Positions 46,400 through 58,346 of a stretch of 64,000 nt of DNA are shown one piece after another. A program made the position numbers and the translations under genes. How positions within the stretch are numbered: position 1 is the stretch's first letter; every line of letters starts with the position of its first letter. Source of the stretch: Capronia americana (taxonomy: Eukaryota > Ascomycota > Eurotiomycetes > Chaetothyriales > Herpotrichiellaceae). A model generated the notes under the pieces. It saw only the letters and a list, made by a program, of their open reading frames with translations. It made no database searches and was not told where the DNA came from. The stretch covers positions 1,674,001 to 1,738,000 of the forward strand of contig JADWQD010000003.1 of the NCBI GenBank assembly GCA_016110215.1, written 5' to 3'.

Positions 46400-46851
46400 G
46401 CCACCAAATGTGGAAAGCCAACAAAGAGGCAGCAGCGCCTCCTCGCTATCGAGTCCTGGCATGTCTGAGGATAGCATGTGAGGGTTGGTACTGTCGAATG
46501 CTTCCCACTATAGCCAGTTCATTCTTCTAGCGTAATCTATCCTAGTGTGTACGAGGCGGTTGAAGTTGTTGAACTAACAGTGTCAATTGTAGTTGTCATT
46601 CGTAATTATCTGTGTGTGGTAAACAGGCAGATGAAGGCCTGGCGCGCTTTGCTGCCAAGGACGGTTCCCGTGGCATGACCACGTGACCACCGCCAACAGA
46701 AGTTAACATAGCTGCACGCCCGCTTACTCTAAAGTCGCCTCGGTCGCTAGGCATCCATTCGAAAGGCCCCAGTAAAAGAAGCTTGTTGCTGTCTTCGGAC
46801 GCGAAGCCTATTAGTAGAAAGGCATACACTCACACTCGCACACTCTCTACA
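46400..46851. other. Intergenic region after the dynamin-like gene
   Basis: About 0.45 kb with the dynamin 3' UTR. No domain-bearing frame or repeat is seen before the HET promoter begins to match the duplicated copy. Confidence 0.4.
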
Positions 46852-47094
46852 CCGGTTCGCGCCGAGCAAAGCCCCCGCTCTATCACGAGCTTCAGCCTTT
46901 GTTCGCAATGGCAAATGGGTGGCTGTGGAGGTGCCCGGAGTGCATTTTCCCTGCCACAGCCTCACACGCGACTTCTTGACTCAGCCCCAACGCAGCCGCT
47001 CTTTCTTTGTTGAACTTTTCTTGCTGCGGAATGTTCTTGTCCTCATTCCTCTCTTCATACGTTCATTACCTCTTCTGCCCGACTGTTGTTACTC
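46852..47094 (+). promoter_or_regulatory. Promoter of HET gene 2, duplicated at 40107-40372
   Basis: This upstream segment is conserved with the orphan promoter remnant about 6.7 kb away. The best-preserved strings are attttccctgccacagc, cttgactcagcccca and ctcttctgcccgactgttgt. Conservation between two unlinked non-coding copies points to shared ancestry and does not by itself show function. Confidence 0.7.
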
Positions 47095-47134
47095 GTAATC
47101 TGAGCTGAGCTTGCGCTTCGCATGTTCATGAGCG

Positions 47135-48808
47135 ATGTGGCTACTTGACACCTTCACCCTGAAACTATGTCATTTCGAGTCCGAACCACCACCACCCCCT
47201 TACGCTATTCTTTCCCATACCTGGGCCGAGGAAGAGGTGACGTTTGAAGAAATCGGGACACCGGAAGGCAAACAAAAGCGAGGTTACCAGAAAATTATGG
47301 GTTGTTGTGAGCTGGCCAGAGCAGATGGCCTCAGGTACGCTTGGATTGACACGTGCTGCATCGACAAAAGTAGCTCGGCCCAGCTGTCAGAAGCTATCAA
47401 CAGTATGTTTCGCTGGTACTCCAAGGCTCACGTCTGTTATGCATATTTGGCAGATGTCACTCTTTCAAAGTCACTCTGGCCGCGTGGTTTTGCACACAGT
47501 CGGTGGTTTAAGAGGGGGTGGACTCTGCAAGAGCTGATCGCACCTATGGCCGTGGTGTTTTACGACGGAGGCTGGTCTTACATTGGAACCAAGGCGAGCT
47601 TGTTGGACCAGATTGCGGACATAACGGCAATCTCGTACGAGGCTTTGATCGATCCCAGAAGTATCCGCACAGAGAGTGTTGCGGAGAGAATGTCCTGGGC
47701 TGCCAGCAGGAAGACAGCGAGAATTGAAGACATGGCATACTGTTTAATGGGTATTTTCGACGTCAACATGCCTCTCTTATACGGCGAGGGAGGAAAGGCT
47801 TTTCGGCGCCTTCAGATGCAAATCATGGCCGACTCCGTGGATATGTCTATTCTCGCCTGGTGCGTCCCTCACCATGCCCTCAGGGGCACCCGAGGCACCG
47901 CACCGTTAATGCCTTTTGGGGTCCTGGCTACATCCCCTGAGGACTTCTCGAAGAATCGGGAAGACACCTCCATCGTTTCGAACGCGATTGTCAAAGCGAC
48001 CCCTGGCTCTATATTGTCCCTGACGAATCTTGGCCTATCCATTTCGTTGCCCCTCGTGCGTCTCGGCGGCTCTACCGTTGCTGTGCTGAACTGCTGGCAG
48101 AATGGAAAACGCATTGGAATCTGCGTGTATCGAGAGCCGGTGTCTAATCGCTACTACCGAGATCGATTCTCCCAAATAGTTCATGTTGACGCGAACATCC
48201 AGCTCGAGCAACCTCGGCAAATTTATCTATCTACCAAGGAGCCATACATATATGTCGAATATGACATTTCGATCATAACGATTTCAGTGACCAATACGAC
48301 CAATTCAGCGCATTCTTTCAATATTACGCGTGTGCTTGCTTTTGACGATGATCGACACCTCGTAGCTTCTGACGACCGCGAGGTTTCAAGGGCAAGACGA
48401 TCCGTTATCCGCGGAAGTGGGCGGGCCCTGATGCTGCTTCAAAATAGAGGCGGCGATTCCTTTTCACTTCTCTTCGGACGCGACCGCGGCAAGATCTGGA
48501 CTCATGGTGTCCCACGGGACTTGACGGAGTCTGACTGTCAGAATGGCCTATCGTTGTGGCAAGAAGTCCGAGAGGATCTTCACGATCCGAAGTTTGCCTG
48601 GAGATTCTTCAACGACCGGCGCTGCTATTCCCGCGACAATTCATACCATTTGCAGGTGACCACGAAGAGGTTGTTGGGGGACCCTCTTTACCCCCACTAC
48701 GAGGTCAAGGTTGAACAGATTTCGAGCACACAGAGTTGCATCCCAAGGAGTAACTGTTCACTGCACCGAAGCTGGGGAAGAAAAGAGCGAAGGACCCAAT
48801 TGAATTGA
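47135..48808 (+). CDS. Heterokaryon-incompatibility (HET) domain protein 2
   Basis: A single frame of 557 codons starting MWLLDTFTLKL, the usual opening of HET proteins of the HET-E/HET-D N-terminal type. The HET domain lies at about residues 20-160, with YAILSHTWAEEEVTFEE, GLRYAWIDTCCIDKSSS and WFKRGWTLQELIAP. The block ARIEDMAYCLMGIFDVNMPLLYGEG follows, as is standard. The C-terminal part has no NACHT or WD40 domain, so this is a stand-alone HET protein. The family triggers programmed cell death in vegetative incompatibility; whether this copy does is unknown. Its promoter and 3' coding end are both duplicated near 40 kb, showing that it belonged to a tandem family. The start ATG at 47135 directly begins the conserved N-terminal block. 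Confidence 0.9.
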   Translation: MWLLDTFTLKLCHFESEPPPPPYAILSHTWAEEEVTFEEIGTPEGKQKRGYQKIMGCCELARADGLRYAWIDTCCIDKSSSAQLSEAINSMFRWYSKAHVCYAYLADVTLSKSLWPRGFAHSRWFKRGWTLQELIAPMAVVFYDGGWSYIGTKASLLDQIADITAISYEALIDPRSIRTESVAERMSWAASRKTARIEDMAYCLMGIFDVNMPLLYGEGGKAFRRLQMQIMADSVDMSILAWCVPHHALRGTRGTAPLMPFGVLATSPEDFSKNREDTSIVSNAIVKATPGSILSLTNLGLSISLPLVRLGGSTVAVLNCWQNGKRIGICVYREPVSNRYYRDRFSQIVHVDANIQLEQPRQIYLSTKEPYIYVEYDISIITISVTNTTNSAHSFNITRVLAFDDDRHLVASDDREVSRARRSVIRGSGRALMLLQNRGGDSFSLLFGRDRGKIWTHGVPRDLTESDCQNGLSLWQEVREDLHDPKFAWRFFNDRRCYSRDNSYHLQVTTKRLLGDPLYPHYEVKVEQISSTQSCIPRSNCSLHRSWGRKERRTQLN

Positions 48809-49435
48809 CACACAAGTCGTCAATGAAGCTAGAGATAGAGTTGCTATCACTGGTGATTTCACGGAGTCACGGATGAGCACCTGGTTTCAAGACGCCATAT
48901 GGATGGATATGCGAATCTCGAGCTAGCTCATGCTTGCCGATCCATGGCTCGGATGGAAAAGCAGCCTCCTAAGCCCAACCCCTTCAATCTGGGCGTGAGT
49001 TTCCATTTCCCGTCGTCCTTCTTTCTGACCGAATAGTGGCAGCTAATCAATAACACCTAATTAGGAGCAATGCTTTTTCTGATCCAGAACTCCTCTGCTA
49101 GGTCGTTATTCTGGGTCCGGCCTTAACGGTCTCATGTATATATGGCTCATTCGATGTAATACTCGGATAACGCGATCCCTCGACGAGTCCGCACCATCTG
49201 CGTGTCCGCGGCGACTGGGTCTATTGCGGAGGTCCCAACTCGTCGTTTTCTTCCAGCAAACACGTCACTATGAAGGAGGCAGGCGTGGACTTTGGGTCTC
49301 GACGACACACTACAAACGATTGACTGGTTTGATCAATCGGATAATTATATCAAGCACTTCCCAAAGCGTCACTGTGTTACTATAACGCATACATTAATTT
49401 TGTGCGTACTCCGCACATGATGATCACATGAATGT
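48809..49435. other. Convergent intergenic region, HET gene 2 to OSBP gene
   Basis: About 0.63 kb containing two 3' UTRs. A plus-strand frame at 49134-49385 has no recognisable domain. Nothing else is seen. Confidence 0.4.
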
Positions 49436-51378
49436 CTACTCGTCAGCGATACGGTGCCTGCTCTGCCGGGTCGAATACCGATCCCGCAAGAACTCTTCGA
49501 CCTGCGCCTTCTCCTTTATCGACATGTCTTTCGGGATGATAATGCCGCTATCGACCTGTTCGACGCCATCTTTCTGCTCGATTCTAGTATTCATATCCAT
49601 ATCCACATTCCTTTTCACCAATCCTGTCCTTTCCGGCTGTGCCAACACGACAGGACTTTCACGTCGAGTTTTGTCGGCCACCAAGGGCACTTTTCCCACT
49701 GGTTGAGGATCTGCCGTCCCGGTTCCTTGTACAGACTCGGCTTCCCTGGGCTGTCGCTGTTCTTGCTGTTCTTCAGGAGCAGGAACAGCGACAACCGTGC
49801 TTTGCTGATGAAATGAGCGTGTCTGAGAAAGGTCATGCCTCTCTTGGGATGTGCTGTCTACTGCAGGAATCGCGCCGTTGACCATCGCATCTGCATTACG
49901 TGGGGTGGTGTCATTGACATGAGAATTGTCCGGCAGGAGATCTCCATGGTACGGCTTCTTGAATTTGCCTTCGTTCCACTCGCTGGCCCGGAATTTCCAG
50001 GCCCCAAGGGTATCTTCCGGGTTGAAGGCCAATCCGACTTGACTCGCCAGTCTTGCTGCGACATCGTCGGGTTTCGAGTCATCACTTCGATAGAACAGCC
50101 GCTTCCATTCTTTGCCATCGGCATCGATCTTTCGCATCTCGCGCTGCCCGTTCTCGATTCGGGTCTTCGCGTCAGCAGCACCCTGCATGTTTCCGCTCTC
50201 GAGGGCGTCCCGGACGCCTTGCCATGCGCGACGGGATTCCCATGGATCCTGTGCGGCGAGAGATTCGGTCTTGAGAGGAGTGGTTTTCGCAGTCATGACC
50301 TCGAAGGTCTCCACGTCAACGTCGTTCTTGCAGTCGTGTATTGTGAATACTCCGTCCCAATGGCCTGATACGGTATACAAGGGGGTATCAGCGTCGTGTC
50401 GATACACTTTAGCTTCGAAGCTGTGTTTCTTCTCGGAGCTAGAGAAGAGCCCTTTGCCGCTGAAGTCGATCACCGAGGTGTACCCATTCGTACTGGGGAT
50501 GTGATGCGTGCCCTGCAACTCCGGGTACGGTGACCCGGTCAAAATGCCTTTGATTTTGATGTTGGGGAGCGGGATGAGGTACGTTTCATCATGCCGGGCG
50601 AGATGGAGTGTAGCATGGCCGATTTGTTGTATGTTGATACTGCCGGTGAAGGTGATCTCCTGCCGCGTATATCCCTCTGCCTGGATCTGGGTGAGTCGTC
50701 TGGACGAGCCTCGTGATAATATAATTTGGCGAGCAGATAAATGAAAGGCTTACATACCGAAACACCATGCTCCTCATTCCAGACACGGCACGCAGTGACG
50801 GGAGGATGATGGCTAGAGGTTGTGTGTCAGTGATCGTTTCGAACTTTCAGATAATTACTTAGGCTGATGTGACCCCTTTATCCTACCTGACTTGCTCGCT
50901 AACCAGCCTGGTCACCCCAGCGTCGTCCTCCCAACTGGCCAAGAAAATCTCCCCCAGGAAAGCGTTGATCGGTTTCTTGATCCCCTCGGCCTCCGACCTG
51001 CCTGCATACTGCTGGTTCCTCAGGCTCGAAAGAAACCACTTCAACACCAGCAATGCCCGCGTCGCAGGGTCCTCGGCCGAGGCAGGTGCAACGAAGACTG
51101 AGGGCCTCTCGGCCCAGAATGCAGGTAATTCAACGGCGGATTTCGTGTCGAGAACGAAAGGCGGGGCCGTTATATTGGAGAGGTCGCCGCGGATGGTCGA
51201 AATGGACTTTGAGAACATTAGTGGTCAGCCCTGGGTGGGTGGGAGGGAGGGAGGGAGCGAGCGAGCAGTCAGTATCCTATTGACGACTAGTAGGATAATT
51301 CATGTAGGATAGGATACTACATACAGCGATAAACTCTTTCAACTTCGAACGGTTCTCCGCCAAACTCGAGTCCGACAT
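49436..51378 (-). CDS. Oxysterol-binding protein (OSBP/ORP family)
   Basis: Four exons (51378-51325, 51206-50887, 50812-50758, 50680-49436) give 557 residues. The family fingerprint EQVSHHPP is at residues 122-129 and is interrupted by intron 2 inside the Ser codon, which confirms that join. HHPPVTACRVWNEEHGVS, TFTGSINIQQIGHATL and KNDVDVETFEV are further ORP blocks. There is no PH, ankyrin or FFAT-like N-terminal part, so this is a short, Kes1/Osh4-like ORP. It exceeds Kes1 (434 residues) through a C-terminal Gln/Glu/Pro-rich tail. These proteins exchange sterol and phosphatidylinositol 4-phosphate between membranes. Intron 1 carries a GGGA microsatellite (about 51239-51258 on the plus strand). 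The start is the ATG that directly precedes the SLAENRSKLKEFIA helix. Confidence 0.9.
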
Positions 51379-52300
51379 CCTTGGCCAGGCCAGCCTCAGC
51401 GCCCTCAAGGGATATTGACGCAAGGATGTCCCGCAAGATCGTGCAGAATGAGTAACCTTACTTACTAGTCACAGGACAAAAGTCGCAATATTACTTGTGC
51501 CGAGTAGGATACGATTAGGGCCTTGTCCGTTGGATGCACAAGCACATACATACAAGTCACTGACGTGCTATATTTTCGGCGAACTACATGGTTGGTTGTA
51601 CCTCGTACCCTGCTGGATGCCCATCAAAGCCCGGTTTGCGCCCCCTGGACAACCTCTTCGCTCGGTGGGAGCGGCTGGTGAAGATGATATCATGACGTCG
51701 TGATCCGAAGCCAGTGGCGGTTAATTACTGCGTCCATCAGGCAGGCCCACAATTGACGGGATGTTGAACCCGGTTTTTCCCAAACCAGACCAATGAGTAA
51801 TTATCTAGTATCCTAGCCTTTGAGATCCATTGTGTGTGTTGGACTGATATATTTCTAGTCGTGATGTGCTACTTGCACATGGATGTGGAAACGACAGAGG
51901 GACAGAGGGAAGGCCGGCCGAATGTTCAGGATGGCTCTTGAAGTCGGGAGGCGGGAGTGAGTGCTCGTGTGACTTCATTAGAGACTCCCCGCGAAATCAC
52001 ATGGATCAAGTCGTGGACGGCACAAGGAGTTCAGTAGTTGCAACGAACAGACGGAAGCAAGTGAAGGTAGAATGGCAATCAATCTTTCAGCATGCTGAAA
52101 TGTGCACCTGCGCCCCCATTGCACCTCCATTACAGGCACGGCTTCTCGCAAATCCTCTGTCCCAATCGTATCCTCTTGACGTTGCTATACAGACTGAGAC
52201 TCCCAGGCACTCTGGACACCGACACATGCACGAACCCAGCGATCCAAAGCATTATGATGTACTATGTATCCGAGTTAGGGCAAAGTGCTTGTCTCACGAG
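51379..52300. other. Intergenic region upstream of the OSBP gene
   Basis: About 0.9 kb between the OSBP start and the second zinc-cluster gene stop. The plus-strand frame from 51866 onwards is largely the shadow of that gene. No other feature is supported. Confidence 0.45.
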
Positions 52301-54803
52301 TCACGGCTTCGCCTTCCCCTTCCCGTCATCCTCCTGACCGTGATCAGTACTTGCCTGAGCAGGCTGGCCTTCTTCATTCAGGCCCAATTTGGCATAATTA
52401 TCGAGCAACTGACTGAGTTGAACGTCTGGATCTTCCTTGACGATGACGTGATTAGGATAGCGGGAACTGAAGGAGAGGTGGTCTCGTTCTTCCCAAGCAA
52501 GATCCTTCACAATTTCAGTCAACTGCTCGACCACCGCTTCGCTGACACCGCCGGGAGATACTGCTCCGTCCTTGTTTGCAGCAAACTGGTTTTCAGCGGT
52601 CTTCAGCAACATGCGGGTGACGCCCTTGACCAGGTTCCGCTGCCTGGAGCATCGGACCAGGATATGCATGATCTGCAGCAGCATATCCTCCTCGCGCGTC
52701 GAGACGAGATTGCCGGACAGGAGAAAACTAGCCGCAACGATGCCTGTCTGTGCCGTCAGGAGGGTGTTGAAGACGGGGCCGAAGGCGGCGTCTGCAGCTA
52801 CGAGGACCCGGGTCGTGTCAGATACGATTTGCAGACACATATCCTTGGCTATGCGGACTATCTCGTCGGCTTCATCATGGTCGCCAGTGCCAGATCTTTC
52901 GGTCGAACCGTCGTTTTCCTCGGCGGCCGGTTTCACTGGTGGGATCATCCCGTTCCACACCATCAAGCGGAAATGATACAGGCTCTCTCTGTGCCATGTT
53001 AGTCAATTGACGCCAGCTATGATATTACAGAAAGGGTGCAGTACGCCATATCAATGGTTGCCGGAACGACAAGGAAAGCTGGATCATCGAATTGGAAGCG
53101 AGGGGCTAAGGACTGGTACCACTCCATGAGTCGGGCGTCTATCTGGCGAGCTGCATCTAGCTTTTCAGCGGCGTTCATGGTGGAGAAACCCGCGAAAGCC
53201 AGGGCCTGGGCGTCCGGTACGATGAGGAACAGCTCACACACGTAATGGTAAAGAGTATGAAGCGGCAACTGGATGGTCTCTCGCTGCAACGGATATGGAG
53301 TCCAAGGAGTGAGGCGGTGCCGCCACGCTTCAGCAGCGTATGGGCCGTCGACAGATGGTTTGGGGTTCGAGGGCGGTTCGAGAAATCCGGTCCCAAAACA
53401 ACTGGCATCGTTAGCGAGCTGAGCCGCCTCAGAGGCTGCTCGCTTTGACACTCACGTCCAATAGATGTGTGCCGCCCATTGTACAATAACCAGCGACCTT
53501 CGCAAGTCTTCGGATATCGTCTGATCCTGCATCGACTTTTGATGCCGACGAAGGAGCTGAGGAATCATGGCCTCGAGCTGTTTCAGCGACATCGTACTCA
53601 CTCTGTCTTTTCCGCTGAACGCCGCACTGCCCGCCGTCTCTGTCAGCCTAGATGCGGACCAGGGGCAGCCAAGAACTTACATCATAATCATGATAGTGAA
53701 GCCTTGGATATTCGTCAGTGATGGTTTTCCCTCCTCAAGCATCCAGAGACGGTAAGCCTCGTTGTAGAAGTGAAGGCCTCGGGAGCTCGGGTCGCCTGGC
53801 GTAGCAAAGACAGATGGGTGGTCCGAAAACATCTAGAAACGGCTTAGTACTCCACGATCGCGGCCGCGAGAATGGCGGCAACTCACGCAACCCATTCCCA
53901 AAACCGCGTTGACCAGGAAAGGGGAGCAATATATCGAGCCCAGGACGCCAGCACTCATTCCGTCGAGGAACAGCTGCTCGTCAAAGTTGTGGTAAAACCA
54001 ATGATACCAAGAAAGGTACGCAGACACCAGGTGGGAGACGAAGAAGTCATCCTCAGTAACACTGGTCCAAGGCGCCGCTGGAACTTTATATGTTGGGTCA
54101 TCAGTGAGCTCATTCATGCTCAACATGCGCCGTGGCTGTCTGTGCAGGGGTGGTGGGCTTGGGGAAAGAGTTGCTCGGGCCTTGTCCGCAAGTCTCCCTG
54201 GATGAGAGTTGAGGAACTGAAGGATCTCCTCGAGAGAAGCATCTCCCTTGATTAGCTCCAGCAATTGTGCTGCCTCGGAGCTTGACGATTTCTTCAGGCT
54301 GGTCAGCAGCTTGTCCAGAGCCTGACTGCGCAGCTCCAGTTCATCTAACCTCCGCTTGCGACTCTGTTTTCTTCGTCCATCTTGTGACGGGTCGTAGTTG
54401 CATATCTTGTTGGTTGCTAAGCATTTTGAACAGGGTAGGCCTCCATCGCACTGAAGAGAGAGTCAGCTTCTGAGACCAGCGACAAGCGAACGAACGGAGA
54501 CACGTTCGCCATTGAGCACTTTGTGTGAGCTACATGTCGGTTGTATCTTTTCCGGCCTTCTTGCTATCGACCCATTGCCGGAGGACAATAGCCTACCTTC
54601 CGTTTCGAGACTTTGCAAGCCTGACAGGCTGTGGACGCATTCTTCTTGCCACCATGTCCTGCATCTGCGGTAGCAACGCAGGGATCGATCGTGTCATGGC
54701 TTGAACTGGGGATGGCATTCGGCAACACACTGGGCGTATTTCCGGCGGGTGCCAACGGGCGAGGCTGGGCCAGCGGCTGAGAAGGTCTTCTGTATTGAGA
54801 CAT
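52301..54803 (-). CDS. Zn2Cys6 transcription factor with fungal_trans domain
   Basis: Six exons (54803-54597, 54450-53887, 53832-53681, 53602-53456, 53401-53045, 52988-52301) encode 704 residues. The zinc cluster is split by intron 1: CQACKVSKRK, then CDGGLPCSKCLATNKIC, giving CX2CX6CX5CX2CX6C at about residues 60-86. A basic linker (RRKQSRKRRLDELE) and a coiled-coil dimerisation helix follow. The regulatory domain includes FFVSHLVSAYLSWYHWFYHNFDEQLFLDG in two overlapping blocks, GLHFYNEAYRLW, and FGTGFLEPP before GPYAAEAWRHR. Exon 4 was read in the frame giving KQLEAMIPQLLRRHQ, which is helical and matches the family; the alternative frame is compositionally poor. It ends in a charged tail rich in Gly, Lys and Asp. 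Targets cannot be inferred, since its neighbours are housekeeping genes. Confidence 0.88.
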
Positions 54804-55359
54804 TGCGAATACGAAGAGTCACACTGGAGACAAAACCAGGCAAAAATGTATTGCTGTTGAGCTTCCGGGGGGGAATCCGTGAAGCATTTGGCCATTGTTG
54901 TATCCAAATTGCGACTTGAAGGCGACCAATGGGGCGTTCCCCTCAGACCTCGCCCGTCAAGTTCTCAGTGATTCGCTGGGCGGACATGTTTTTCCACCAT
55001 GCAGGGCACGCGGACATGACAGCCGCGCCACCCGTTGCTAGATCGCCACAAACAGCACGTTGCATGGGCATAGCCCACCAAAACGCTCCGAGGGCCTCCT
55101 TGCAGCTTGATCATTCGGCAGGTTCACCCTCTCGTGGCGGGTTACTCCACCACTAACAATGGTCCCATGGTGCTGTGGTTCCCCAGTCTCACGCTGGTGG
55201 GAGATCAACATGAACACTCTGTAGGCGATCACACTAGCCTGGTATTTTGATAGTAGCGTCGCAACAGCATGGTTCCCTTCTGAGGAAGAGGCCAACAGTA
55301 TTCGTATTTCATGCGTTGTTGCAGGTCGCTTAGAGGTCGGCGCCAGCGTGTTTGAAGGT
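54804..55359. other. Promoter region of the second zinc-cluster gene
   Basis: About 0.55 kb between the regulator start and the CCZ1 stop. No supported gene or repeat is visible. Confidence 0.4.
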
Positions 55360-58346
55360 TCACATGCTCAATCGAACCAGGGCTTCTACCCATTTCTTGG
55401 CGTCGACTCCTACGCCTTCCGTAACCGCCTTTGCATTTGCTGCTCCGGGGTTGGACATTGCGCTGCCACTGCCGCTGGCGACTTCCCGACTTCGCGGCTG
55501 TTCACGAAGGAGCCATTTTCCAGCCGAGCTGGCACTTCTAGCCTCAGATCGCGAACGAGACGTATCCCGGGACGAGGATGCCCGTGATTGGGGGCCCCGT
55601 CGGACGAGAATCGCTTCTCCGGTGCAGTTCTCGCTGGGTGGGTAGGTCATCTGCTCCGAACTCGACATTTTCATCCATACGACCCACCAGCTTCTGCTCG
55701 TCTTGACTGTCCTTTCCAGTTCCTCGCAGTGTGGTTGAGCGTCAGTTAGACCAGCTCGCTTGTCGCGAGTTGCAGTCCAAGTACTCAGAATATGAGTGTA
55801 GACATTCAACGCCTCGATTCGAGTCCAATGACTTTTGACCAATGTCGTCGCGGGCGGGGAGTTTGTGCTGTTCCCCGTGGATGATGAGCCTATAGGTATT
55901 CCAAGAGTATACCACGAGCCTGAGACTGTGACCGCACGAACGTTCTGCGCGGTTCGATGCAAGCCTTCGGCGGCAAGGCTTCCTGGCAACGGTATATTTG
56001 GGATAGAAGTCCGAATCGTGGACTTCGATGGGTCGTAAAGCAGGTCATATATCTCACTGACGTCTTTTGGCTCTGCCACAGGGGTCTGGCTACTGCCATC
56101 TTCGGCCAGAGAGCCTAACTCGATCCCAAGGCTTCCTCTCATACGCTCCCTCCAGCGCTCTGGATCCGTGCTTCGCAAGAGACTCTTTTGTAGAGGGCCT
56201 AGTGTATGATGAATACCACGGTAGAAGGCCGGAATGGTGAGATTTGGCGTGTGTAGCTGGAACAGGAACACGAAGATGAATGGCTGGTGGACATAGACCG
56301 CAACTTGAACCCTTTCATGAGTGACGACGGGTTGGGCACCGTCGGCGGATGCCGCAGCGCTTGTCTTGCCTTTGGATGTATCGCTCTCGGGGGTGCCTCT
56401 TCCGGGCTGTGACGACTGCTGCTCGGCACCAACGCGCTGAGAGAACCTAACAGGAGACATTTCCACCGTCAGTGTCCGAAGCACAATGCGTTTCGCTGTT
56501 TCTGGTCGCAGCGCTGGAGATCCTGGAACCGGGTCACTTGTTCCCTCATCATTCGACTCGTCCTCGAATTCTGTGTTCTCAAGGTCGCCAGACAATCCAA
56601 CCAGGAACTTGCCGATGGACTCCTCTAGACGCTGCACGAATGGGGTTTCCTCCTCATCGCTAACTTCTGGTGTAGGATCGAGCTCTTGTAGCTGTGCGTC
56701 TGTAGGTGCTTCTCCACTCTCCACTCTCTCTTTGCCAGACTGTTGCTCTTTATCACTTGACACTTTTGATGGGCCGTCAGCGTTGAAGCCCTTTGGATTC
56801 AGAGTCCAGCTGGATCCGTATCCGAGGCTGAGATACTTCATCATTTTCTCTGGGTTGAACAACGGAGGCTGCTCTGGGTTTTGCGGACTTGGCTCAGTGG
56901 TTGGTTGCCCGCGGCCTTGGTCTTCCCCTGGGAGATTTTTTGCATCTGCTTTGGCTATGGCATTGTCCAAAGAAGTCTCCACAGCGCTGACAAGCGGTGG
57001 CGGAATGCCTGGCGGTGTGGCATTATTCTCGATCGCTCTACGCCGTAGGTCCATCGCCTTCGCTGCTGGTGAGTTGACTCTTGGGTGGAGTCTCTCACTT
57101 CGACGTGAATTTGGCCCCTGAGAACCCTGTTCACCACCTTTCCTTCTCCTCTTGCGATTTCTAGGGCGGGAAGAAGGATTCTCGCCCACTCCGTAGGCAG
57201 CATCACCGTACATGTAAACGGACTCCATCCACTGCGATATCGTGGTCAGACAATGCCTTGAAATGCCGCCGATTCCAGAGAAGATGATCCCGTCTTCGGC
57301 TCTGGAATTCTCTCCATTGCCCAGCCAGGGTGGTGAGTCTTTCCCTGTGTGCGATGCATTCGTACCCTTGCCTCCAGCTGGGCTCGGGGCATCGCCGTAT
57401 CTTCCAACAATAAGATCAACAAGGCCTTCGTTCCGTGCAGCAAAGCCTTCCAGAACTTCTCGCTCGCCACTCCCCCATTCTTCTTCGCCAACTCCGACAC
57501 CAAGCTCTCCACCGCTAGCGAGCTTGATCGCATCGTAGAGGTCGACTGCAGGGTTACCATGTAGAAGAACGTCCCAGTTCCAGATGAACCTTGTCCAGTA
57601 TCGCTGTAGAAGGCTGCAGAACAATTCTCTTTTGGCCTCGTGCTTCTTCCACAGGTCAGACAAGGATGACGCATGATGAAGCAGGAATATCCGATGTGCT
57701 TGGACGAGCTGCATAAGCAGCAGTGGTGCCGACGCTACTTCTCTCGAGGAGTATTCGATGTGTTTTGAAGATGCGGCCTCGGCCGTTGGCGTGTTTCTGC
57801 CCGACTTCACATTGCCCGATGGGGCTGAGGATACCCTGGTCGCCGCAGGTAATTGTGTTAGGTCGACGGCGGCGAGAATCCACCATCCGGGCTCGACTTC
57901 CTTCAGGACGACCCGCGACTTCTCTGTGTCAATGGACTCGAGCGAGACGCCATTGGAAAATTCTCTACAGCAGCAGGGCAGTCAGAAAGGATGTCGGTGC
58001 AAAGTCCTTGATTTGTGTCTACTGACGGAAAGATAGCAAGGATGAGACACAGTTGGCTGTCCACCTACTTTGCAAAATTGACCATTCCTTGTGCTAGGCC
58101 AACCTGCCGTAGTCTCTCATTCTCTATCGCTTCCTGCTTTTTTTCGGCCGCATCCCGCTCAGGGCTGGAGATATCCTTCCCACTTGTGGCATGTTTCTCC
58201 CTCGTCCGTCGCTCAAGCTCTGTCTCGAGCTTGTGCGAGTAGTAAAACACGATTTGATCGCGTAGCGTCTCATCGGTCGAGCTGAGAGAAGGGTTGTAAA
58301 TAGCGAGATAGGATAGGTGAGCTGGGACCACGACGGGAGCGGACAT
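55360..58346 (-). CDS. CCZ1: Vacuolar fusion protein CCZ1
   Basis: Two exons (58346-58069, 57964-55360) encode 960 residues. The N-terminus is a longin domain of the CCZ1/INTU/HPS4 family: LSYLAIYNPSLSSTDETLRD, then QIVFYY, and RLRQVGLAQGMVNFAK joined across the 104-bp intron to EFSNGVSLESIDTEK and GWWILAAVDL. Ccz1 pairs with Mon1 as the guanine-nucleotide exchange factor for Rab7/Ypt7 on late endosomes, vacuoles and autophagosomes. The yeast protein has 704 residues. The extra length here comes from disordered Ser/Pro/Lys-rich inserts in the middle (for example residues about 280-460). The last 60 residues are Ser/Arg-rich before a short conserved helix. No start other than the ATG at 58346 precedes the longin strand. 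Regulation is not visible. Confidence 0.9.

Noticed and set aside
49454..50504. Plus-strand frames opposite the OSBP gene
   Set aside because: They are shadows. The minus-strand product has the EQVSHHPP fingerprint and continues through four exons.
51866..53002. 378-codon plus-strand open frame
   Set aside because: It lies mainly opposite exons of the second zinc-cluster gene, whose spliced product shows a complete zinc cluster and regulator domain. The plus frame has no domain.
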